Source: Dendrolimus kikuchii (taxonomy: Eukaryota; Arthropoda; Insecta; Lepidoptera; Lasiocampidae). Taken from it: 64,000 nt of DNA. A model generated the notes under the pieces. The model was given only the letters and a program-made list of their open reading frames with translations. It was not told the DNA's origin and did no database searches. This document shows positions 55,511-64,000 of the stretch, piece by piece. The position numbers and the translations under genes are program-made. Where the stretch lies: positions 4,566,001 through 4,630,000 of the forward strand of contig CM034414.1 of NCBI GenBank assembly GCA_019925095.2. The letters run 5' to 3'. The first letter of the stretch is position 1. Each line of letters opens with the position of its first letter.

Positions 55511-56335
55511 ACAAATCATTAGTAGTCGATGAGTTGATGTAAATTTTTCTTATGCCTCGTAATTATCCCACCGAACCGTATAATAATTACGAATTATTTC
55601 CATCTATCTTTATGATATACTTGTATATCTACATAAAATGATACATGCTCCTTTATTTAAAGGTTAGTGTAGTCTTTTAATACTGAATAAATAAACGGGG
55701 GTAGTTTAAACGCTTAAACCATAATCAATCTCGAAATTATTGAATGTCGTATTAAGTTTTAGATATAGATACGTTATGCTATTATGTTATTACAATAATA
55801 TGAAAAAAAGTTTTGCACTATAGCAGGTTCCATCAGTGCTTACAGTCAAAATTTTATTTTATACCGTATTTAATTATTTATATTAAAAATAGAAAGAGAA
55901 GACATAAAATTTAAATTAAAGATCTTTTTAAAATTAGAACCCAAACGTTAAAAATTACAAACGTATCGTATATAAAAAAAAATGAAAATCGAAATTTAAT
56001 CATCGCACTAAAGTCAAATATCTTTAATATGTTTAAAATCGGAATTCTCTAAATTTCATTACTTATAAATAAAATTAATAAAAATTTAAATAAATATCAA
56101 GTCACATCTACAGTCAATTAAATAATAATCTAACCAATATACAAGACATAGTTTGATAAAACCTACATATAATTTACAAAACAATTACATTATATTCCAT
56201 CGATATATTACATTATCAATAAAGATTTATTACATCAACTTTTAACATGAAAAAGTCGTAAAAATCATTCATCACTTACCTAAGTAAGTAGTCTATCGAT
56301 TAAGAACTAACCACCTTGATTCCTCGTTGAAATTT
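55511..56335 (-). other. Probable 3' UTR and downstream AT-rich DNA of the exon 2 isoform
   Basis: An AATAAA on the minus strand at 56226-56231 lies about 105 nt past the stop of exon 2, a suitable polyadenylation signal. Nothing else recognised. Confidence 0.5.
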
Positions 56336-57480
56336 TCAATCGGCCGGTGGTACAACTATTATTGTACTACCGCTATCTTTCCCAGTATATATCGCAGCTT
56401 TATCCATAGTTCTTACGTAAACTACCTCCTTTATAAATTTCTCACTCTCAGAATCTTGTATATGCTCGTCTCCATTCAACTGTACAACACTAACGTGCTC
56501 GTTAGTTTGGACATCTCTATCTTTGAGTAATGGAGATTCTTGCTTTATATAAACGGTTTGGGTCGAACGTACTTTGCGAAACCTCATATCCTTTGGTAGA
56601 GTCGCTGTCTCGCGAGCTTCTAGACTTTTCGTTGGAGTCGTACTCCTGGTTCTATAACTAGAGTTTAAACTCTTCGGTAACGTGTTCGCGTCTCTCTCTG
56701 CGTTTGCAATATTCTCTGTATTTGGTACACTCTCTGTCTTGACTAGACCTATATCGACGAAGAACTGCTTGAATTTCTCAACGAACGTTGGTGATTTAGC
56801 ACGATTCAAACTGTTCGTTAGTCTCTCGTTCGAATGCTCTTGTGAACTATCTTCATCTATCCTCTCTGGTATATTACTCATGCTTTTATGTTTTTCTAGA
56901 AAATTCGATCGCCTCTTCCATTTCTCGTCCTCCTCGTCGTCTATGAATGGAATGTCCTGAAGATTGTTTTCGTTTCTCGTATCGACTGCTGCGTCTTTGA
57001 GAATTTTCACTACTGGATAGTTATGCGCTTCTGTTACGTATATCTGAGGGACACTAGTACTTGTATTGTCTGTTTGTATTCCACTATCAGCTAGACTACC
57101 ATTAATTTGCGAACTACCCGCACCAGTGCTTAAGACTTTCGTCAATTGATCTGACAGTGATTCCATTCTTTCTTGTATAGACGCTCGGTACACGTTATCG
57201 GCATATGACGTTCCTGGTTCTCTAATACCTAAATTGGAAGTGTCAAATTCTATCCGCCTCGGTACATTGGCGAAACGTTCTCTATCAATTATCTTTAGTC
57301 TATCTGAGAGCACTGATGGATATTCTGCGGGTATTGCTGGATGCCTTTGGTTCCATGTGGATATGGTTGTGTCGGTAAAGTCGCTCAAGCTCGACCTTAC
57401 CGACGATTTAGGCGATAGTCTAGACTGTCTCAGATAGTCCGGATTGTAGTCTTTGATTGGCTTTCCGATGTAGTTACGCC
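56336..57480 (-). CDS. Exon 2 of the minus-strand gene, terminal or composite exon
   Basis: The minus-strand acceptor TGCATTCTTGCCCAG|GG opens about 381 codons ending VVPPAD and TGA at 56336-56338. The single base left by exon 1 completes the first codon (G+GG = Gly). The product is hydrophilic, with a Ser/Arg/Pro-rich start (YLRQSRLSPKSSVRSSLSDF), an acidic patch (FIDDEEDEKWKRR), a KFKQFFVDIGLV segment and a Thr/Ser-rich basic part (RTRSTTPTKSLEARE). No known domain. AATAAA follows about 105 nt after the stop, so it can be terminal. A weaker donor, TCTGAGA|GTGAGAA (last exon base 56446), leaves one base and would allow splicing to the microexon. The GTG-initiated start read from an open-frame scan lies in the intron and is not used. 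Confidence 0.8.
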
Positions 57481-58187
57481 CTGGGCAAGAATGCACAATT
57501 TTAAACTAGTTTTCGACTATTTGGACATACATTTCAGTTTATTTTTTTGTCTGTTTGTTTGTGTGTCGCCCCTCCGACATTTCATGCCGTTATCATCACG
57601 TGATGTTTTCCATAAAAACGTTAGCACAAAACACATCAATCACACTTTGTATTTTCAAATCGACCAAAGAAACACGGTAAACGCACGATATTTCAAATTC
57701 AAAAACTACATTTTTTTAAATTCAAAAATACAAGGAATCACATGGTGGGAAAATTGTACGGGTCGCATTCACCGGATTTAGGGTAAAGGGAGGTAAAATG
57801 GGGGTAAAAATAAACTGAAATGTATAATATATAAGAGGTACCAAAATAATCTTGCATTCAATGTTAGGATTAGGGGGTTAGACTACTTAATATTAATACT
57901 AAATAAATTTTAAATAAAAATGTTAGCCACTAAAAAAATGTTTGGTTAGAAGTTGGACCGACTTTTGGGTAATGAGTTGATTTATACAAAAGAAATATAT
58001 AAGAAATATTTCAATGTCAACAGCAACAAATCAATTTATGAAAATCATCTGTATTACTTTTGGATTAATTTTAACTGACATTATATTTAAAACTGCAATT
58101 GAAAATTACAAATTATTTGAAATCTTGTTGAAATAAAATATGATTAGGAAAGATACGATACACTACCATAGAATCTGCTATTATTAT
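57481..58187 (-). other. Intron between exons 1 and 2
   Basis: AT-rich. AGGGTAAAGGGAGGTAAAAT (57780) is the only G-rich patch. Nothing recognised. Confidence 0.5.
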
Positions 58188-58323
58188 CCGCAAGAGTTAA
58201 CTTGAGACCTGAGCGGAATAATGCGCGCTCCCCTCCCGAACCCCGCCTTACCGTTCTCGCTATCGACGCGTCAGTACCCCGCGCTTACGTCATCCAAGCA
58301 AAGTCTCAAGTTAACTATCGCGG
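58188..58323. repeat. GC-rich island enclosed by inverted repeats
   Basis: GTTAACTTGAGAC at 58196-58208 is exactly inverted at 58303-58315. The similarity extends outward (CCGCAAGA / TATCGCGG). The enclosed about 95 bp is GC-rich in very AT-rich DNA. It may be a tiny foldback element. Confidence 0.7.
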
Positions 58324-58630
58324 GTTGTACTTTACAATAAAGGTTAATAAAGATTGTAGTTTTATAAAATTATTAACAAATATAATTCCGTGTTTACATG
58401 ATACGTATTTTCTTTCTATAATATCTGCAATACGTCATTTATCACACCAGAAATCTTCATATCGTTCTTAATACAAACTATCTCTTTTTGGCCTACCTTT
58501 GCTTTATTGTTCGTTCTTTGAAATTAAAGAATTTGATCAATTCATTTCCCAACCACGTCAAAATATTCGAAAAATAAATGAATAATATTATTCATATAAT
58601 GGATATTAATAGTTACTATTGTATAAATAC

Positions 58631-58705
58631 CTGGCGTATCAATTTCTTCTTGAGGCCGCGTGGGTTTCGCGATGCTCTTTCGTTTCGATGGGGAATGTTT
58701 CAGCG
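58631..58705 (-). CDS. Exon 1 candidate (first exon visible) of the minus-strand gene
   Basis: Minus-strand CCTTTCCCGAAACAG|CG and GATACGCCAG|GTATTT bound 75 bp. In the frame that takes one base and leaves one, it reads LKHSPSKRKSIAKPTRPQEE and then IDTP, basic and Pro-rich like the start of exon 2, and it joins exon 2 in phase. The other two frames have stops. Earlier exons and the promoter should lie to the right or outside the window; none was found with confidence. Confidence 0.6.
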
Positions 58706-59040
58706 CTGTTTCGGGAAAGGTTAATAATATTATAGCCGGTGTTCAGGTATTTACGATAAAGAGACTTTACTCTCTCAAACTCCCTTCCTCGTCCGTTTCC
58801 TTCTAATTCCAAAAATTCGACCAAAACGAACGACGAAAGGCGTTTGTCCTTATTTCGGAGGTGTTCGGTAATTCGAAATAATTCCCACGGTACTTAAATA
58901 AAACTTTGGTAAACTGGTATTCAAACGATTCGTTTTGAACTATAAGTGTTTCAAATGGAATTAGTTAATTACAATAGTAATAAGATAGAGTAAGCTATTG
59001 ACCTAGAACTGGGTATTTGAATTTTTTTAATACATCTAAA

Positions 59041-59715
59041 GATCGTATATAAGTTTTATAACAGACTTATTTAATTTTTTTCGGTATAATTAAAAAGTTA
59101 TACAAAATTAAATTTTGAACCCGAAATTTTTTATCCGAATACGTAAAACAGGCTGAATGCGCGTGTGACGTCACATGCGCGCTCAGGCTGTTTTAGGTAC
59201 TCGGGTGATGCGGGTTCAAATTTTTTTTTATACCGTGCTTTATAAACCGTGCGCAGGTTTTCCTATGATAACGGCTCCCGCTTACTACAACCGCGACCCG
59301 CGGTCGTTTAATTCTTAGTATTACTTAGACAAGCCCCGGTCCCAGGCGTAGGAAGCGGGAGGGGTGATCATCGGCAAACCCTCTGCGTACGACTTACCTA
59401 TATAAGAAACTGCGCGCGCAGAACCTCTGCCCCCCCCCCATTCGGTCTTACGACATCGGTGAGCGGGCACGGCGCCACTAGCCAGTCCTCATCAACGCTT
59501 CGTAATGACACGATGTATGTTGCTTCCGTCTCATTTAGATCGCGTCTTATATATTTTACGTAGCTTCACCCTTGTATACACGTCAACATTGCATCTGTAC
59601 TCTTTTAACGCTCGCACGTTTATCAACAAACGTTACGTTTTTTTTTTAAATTTGATATAACTTTTTAATTATAGCGAAACAAAAATAGTTTGTTATAAAA
59701 CTTATGTATGATCAT
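59041..59715. mobile_element. Inverted-repeat element with a CRE-centred palindrome and TATA-like box
   Basis: GATCGTATATAAGTTTTATA at 59041 is inverted at the right end (TATAAAACTTATGTATGATC, 59694-59713). The arms continue about 70 bp, including ATAATTAAAAAGTTATA. Inside the left half is a second inverted repeat (about 59117-59218) with AAAACAGGCTGA / TCAGGCTGTTTT arms and GTGACGTCAC at its centre. Further right are TATATAAGAAACTGCGCGCG (59399) and a donor-like ATCG|GTGAGC (about 59460). No transposase frame. Non-autonomous; class unknown. Confidence 0.7.
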
Positions 59716-60055
59716 TCCTTTTATTGAAAAAAAAAAAAATCAAATACACAATTGCCGTGGCACTGGTGATTTAAAATAGCCTAATAATTTCTATGAAACA
59801 CTTCAAGTTCACCGAGCGATTAACGAATCTTGGATAAGAACGCAGTGTATCCGAACACATCATAAACATATTCAACCATTGGAATACCTCGGAAATAGCT
59901 ACGTTTATTTTAAATGGAGTACAATTATAATGATGTTTTTAAAGAAAATTCATCAATTGTTTAACGCATATACGTATCTTTAATATAAAATGATATTTTT
60001 TACCCTAGAACAGAAGCTGGTCTCCACTGAAAAATTCCATTTAATAATAATTACT

Positions 60056-60310
60056 TTACAATGATACTCCATTTTCATTCGTATAAAGTGAAAATAAGAA
60101 AACTCCTTTTTGCTCTATCATAAAAAGCAATGCGTGATATATTACGCTTGTAATGGTCAAATAAAAATAGCTTGTAAAAGCGCGTCTACGCCTGTATCGT
60201 ATGGTCGATCCGATCATCTGCATGTTGCACCGACACGTTGCCCTATAGTTCCGGAAAGATCGAGTTGGCAATTGGCAATCGCTAGTGATGTGACAACACA
60301 TGCCAGGTAG
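60056..60310. other. GC-richer patch with open frames on both strands, status unknown
   Basis: Plus-strand codons from about 60171 read SASTPVSYGRSDHLHVAPTR, then WQLAIASDVTTHA, up to a possible donor GCCAG|GTAGTC. The minus strand is open for 81 codons. I cannot decide whether this is an exon of either strand or an old transposon piece. Confidence 0.25.
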
Positions 60311-60371
60311 TCGATATCGACGATAATATTTTCAAACATATCATTAATAGATTAACAGCATAGTTATATAA

Positions 60372-60735
60372 TTAAAACTAAGTTTTACGCGATATTTTAT
60401 TAGATTTTTAATTATATTTCGACGTTTCGAATTATTAGAGCTAGACATGTTGCTGAAGAGTGTGTTCTGCCGTATCTTCTCTTCAAGCCACAACATGCAA
60501 CGAAGCGGTGGTAATTTAGATTAGGCTCCCATAGAGTAAATAATAACAATAAACAAAAATTAAATAATTACAGTTAACAAGTTAGAAGTATGCTAAATAA
60601 TAACTTTAAGATTACTGATTAACACTTAACACCTTTGTCTTCCATGATCACCAGGTACTGAAAAGTGGCCGAAACATCAAAAAAGAAAATCATATAAAAT
60701 ACCGCGCTTAAAACCGATAAAACGTAGATTTATAA
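60372..60735. mobile_element. Family B element, copy 7, both ends present
   Basis: The left end TTAAAACTAAGTTTTACGCG and right end CCGATAAAACGTAGATTTA are inverted repeats of about 60 bp, which include TTTCGACGTTTCG / CGAAACATC. The centre has ATGTTGCTGAAGAGTGTG and GCCACAACATGCAACGAAG. 364 bp without a coding frame, so a MITE. Confidence 0.75.
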
Positions 60736-60739
60736 CAAT

Positions 60740-63700
60740 TATTGCTCGGTTCAATATCACAATTATCTTATACTTTTCTGGCTAATTCTCGTTTCGTGCG
60801 ACGCTACCTCAACGACCAGACGATACGAATATCGACGCAGGCTTACACTGTTACAGCGTGGCGAAAAAAATAAATTTCTAAAAGCTATTAATTAAAACTA
60901 TTCAAAAAAACTAAGTAAAAAACAATAGTAACAATTTCATATGTCACTAGTAATATAGATGTTTTTTATTTTTAAAAAATAAGTGCGGTCAGCGTATTAT
61001 TATTATTAATATTTTTTTTAATAATTATTAAATAAGAAAAATTGCTGGCCACAATCACAAAAAGTAAATAAAAAAACGTAGATACTCATAGAAGAAACGT
61101 ACGTGCTTTGTATAATATATAGAAAACAGACTTTGGGAGATGAAATATATGATACTAACTACTTCGAAGAGAGCGTCAGTATTAGCTCATTATATGAAGT
61201 CATTTAGCGACAAAAAGATGGGACGTATCAAAGAACTACTAGGGCAAATGTTGTTTTTTGTATAGAAATTGTTATAAAAATATCGTTATTATTATTTATA
61301 AATAATAGTAATAGTAATAAACGACAATAAATTAAATTCATAAATAAGTTTCCGAGTATTACGAAAATTAAAAAATAAATGACACTGAATGATTCAAGTC
61401 AACACACACTATATATATATTGTTATAGATAGCATTAACTCTGAAGGAGTAATATCCCTGTCTTTTTTCAACACTATGGACGCTAGGTCCTTTAATAAAG
61501 TTAGGTCTTTTAATAAATTTATAAATTTGCATTTTTATTACTTGGTATGTTAAGTAAACATCCCAGAGTAAACTGGGGAAAGATCGTACGTAAAAAATAT
61601 TTACCTGTATTCGAAGTGAGCCACTTATGTCACCTTTTGCACAGTATGTATTGTGAATACAACATGTGCTTATAGATACATTAGTAAGTTCAAGAAATTA
61701 CAGAGTTAGTTAACTTTAACACTAGACAGGTTCGTAATACGATTCTGCGATAGTGGTAATTTCAATTATAAACACCACATCGACGGTTAGCTATTGAGAA
61801 TTTTGTGTCATTTTTTGTCCAACTGCTTTTTTATTGATTTGCCGTATAAAAAATTTAACACTATATAATACAAAAGTATCTACTAATTTAAACCAACTAT
61901 GTTCTTGTTTACTCAAACTTACACAAGCATCAAAAATAAAATGCATTTTTTTGGCTATTGTAAAATGTTGGCCAATGAGTTAGATTATGATTATTAAATC
62001 TTATAGTCATCATAAAATTCGTAACAAAAATTATAATTGCGTGTAAATTAAAGTAGTCAATTTTATAACAATTTCATCAAAACAATCACAGCCTACCAAT
62101 CAGAGTAAAGGGTCACAAATACATAAGTACGACTGACAAGGGGAATATGGGGTAAGATGACACCGTCATGCTAAATTCACATTTTGGACTTACTCAAACC
62201 TCCACAGACACGAGTGATTATCCGATAACGGACATTAGTATGAAAAAATAGGAGAGAAAAAAAACACACAGCTATTATTTTCGATTGACAATTTACAGAA
62301 CCATTCGAGGGTATTTCGAGGGCAACATTCATGGCATTATTATTTTCATGTGTCATGCTTAATTAATAATTATGCTTTATGTGCCATGCTGAGAATTTTA
62401 TTATGATTGCATTAAGAAAGATGATGTTTAAGTTTATTCATGAAATATGTATAACATTTGTCTATTCATATATTATAATATATTTTTTTTGTATAAAAGG
62501 GAACTTGTTCTTATTGAACATTTGAAATCTTTAACAGGTATTGGTAACCTATTAGGATACTAATACATTTATTTATTATCAAATGCAAATAAAACCATCT
62601 GCATTACATTTAGACATCACTGGCTTTTTAGGTTAATTTTCAAAAGCAACCTATTAAAGTATACACATAATCTTAACCATAAACAGAATATATTTCGTAC
62701 TCATTAATCTTGCAAGTGTAACTACCTACCAGGTATAACAATTAATCTATACATGATTTATATGGTCCTAAAAATATTGCCGAAAACTTATCAAGAATAT
62801 AAATAAAGAAAATCAAGTATATTATATATATCCAGAAATCAATATAGTCCTAAGCAAAAAAACACCTAAGTCACTTAGAAACAACAACTTTTATAGAGCA
62901 AGTGTTTCTTTATAATATACACTTCAAACGAAATTATTTTATAAAAACCAACCATAATATACCTACAATAAATATATGTAATTCGGCAAAGCTTTATAAA
63001 AATATTACTATTTTGTGCAACTAAAATCAAGCATCTATGACGTCTAAATGGAACACAATAATATCTCAAATATTTTATATCAAGAGCCTAATTATATCTT
63101 CTCCACTATATATTTGTCAATGACATTCCAAACAAAGTAAAAGTGTCACTTTAGTTTAAAAAAATTAAACACATGCCAAATAATTCGTTCTTTGAATTTT
63201 TTAGAAACCAATCACGGATCCATCAGACTAGACGACAAAAATATACATTCAGCATAAAGACGCCTAGAAAATAAGATTCGAGTGTTGGTGAGGTGATATT
63301 ATTAGTAATTTTTAAACCGACTACGGGCATTACGTCTCTATTCTAGGAAAATGCAGCTCTAATTCGATATTTAAAATTATAATCTATAAAATTGAAATAC
63401 TGCGAAGCTCTATGATGCCTCGTGTATTCGAAAATCATTCAACTAAAACAGAGTATCACAAGTTATACAGCTTTACCTTCTCTCCTCTTTAATAAATATT
63501 TTATTTATAAAAAAATATGCAACTAAAAATATTAAAGATTCTAAATATTTATCTCATAAAAATTACTATAAATTATCCAATGTCTTCCTCCAAGACATAA
63601 AGGGACATACATAAAATTCTGGTAGTTAAATCTCATCGCGATAATATTTCAGCCCTTTTATAAATTCAAATTTCATACACAATTTAATATTATGTTATTA

Positions 63701-64000
63701 AATATTGGGATATTTTACACACGTAATTATTAAAAGACTACCAATTAATAATCAGCTACTTTTAAAATGAGAGTGCCCAAGGTTAAAATGAAAATTAGAA
63801 AAAATGTATAATAGTAAAATTTAACCACCAAACATCTAGAATATAAACTATCTTGAAGACACCAACACCCGTTACTCATTATATTATTAAACAAAAAAAA
63901 AAGTAAAATGTACACATGACACACAAAAAATTTCGACCAAATAAAAAAAAACTCGAAACTAAAAAATTCCACTATACAAATTTAATAAGAATTATGCACA
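60740..64000. other. AT-rich DNA, no features found
   Basis: No open frame of coding character, no repeat shared with the rest of the window, no RNA gene. Short frames near 62875-63069 and 63745-63972 are AT-rich chance frames. GGGGAATATGGGGTAAGATG (62139) is a lone G-rich patch. Confidence 0.5.

Noticed and set aside
55313..55519. 68-codon frame with decapeptide repeats as a repeat protein
   Set aside because: The frame exists only because the minisatellite unit is 30 bp; no start context or splice sites support it.
59399..59470. Promoter and first exon of a host gene (TATATAAG, then ATCG|GTGAGC)
   Set aside because: The region lies between the terminal inverted repeats of a mobile element; without expression data it is reported only as element content.

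Overview
This is eukaryotic, AT-rich nuclear DNA from an insect, most likely a moth or butterfly (Lepidoptera). The reasons are the large exons bounded by GT-AG splice sites and the density of R1-clade, RTE-like and other non-LTR fragments, tRNA-derived SINEs and small inverted-repeat elements of a kind common in lepidopteran genomes. The species cannot be told. No rRNA, functional tRNA, CRISPR array or bacterial-type operon is visible.

Genes. (1) At 3-2756 (+) lies an open frame of about 917 codons, probably the last exon of a gene that starts left of the window; the product is not recognised. (2) Between about 58.7 kb and 35.8 kb on the minus strand I can trace seven exons of a second gene: 58631-58705, 56336-57480, 47575-47613, 44132-45582, 39715-39958, 38468-38562 and 35811-35932. 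Their splice phases match at nearly every join. It encodes a low-complexity Ser/Pro/Lys-rich protein that I do not recognise. Two of its exons are composite: each can run to its own stop, and each also holds an internal donor in the right phase to join the next exon. This suggests nested short and long isoforms. The two genes converge.

Layout. 2.8-5.4 kb: a 5'-truncated R1-clade LINE with a 13-bp target-site duplication. 5.4-15.7 kb: a solo-LTR candidate, SINE, RTE tails, foldbacks and AT-rich tandem repeats. 15.7-19.4 kb: AT-rich DNA with a mariner-like MITE inside another element. 19.4-19.9 kb: a long foldback with a tRNA-like sequence in its loop. 20.6-22.1 kb: a 1.5-kb inverted-repeat element flanked by TTAA. 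22-35 kb: mixed repeats, including two multiply nested elements (27.07-28.13 and 29.65-30.76 kb). 35.8-58.7 kb: the minus-strand gene with repeat-filled introns. 58.7-60.7 kb: two more inverted-repeat elements. 60.7-64 kb: AT-rich sequence in which I find nothing.

Recurring repeat families are labelled here only for cross-reference: A, short interspersed repeat with an A-rich tail, five copies; B, inverted-repeat element with AAAACTACGTTTTAACGG ends, seven copies; C, small foldback, four copies; D, about 300 bp, three copies; E, mariner-like MITE, two copies; G, foldback with GACGT motifs, four copies; H, interspersed repeat with CCCGCGGGAATTTT-like motifs, four copies; J, L, M, two copies each; X, host element of E, two copies. 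Names of transposon classes are inferred from motifs, termini and target duplications, not from database searches.
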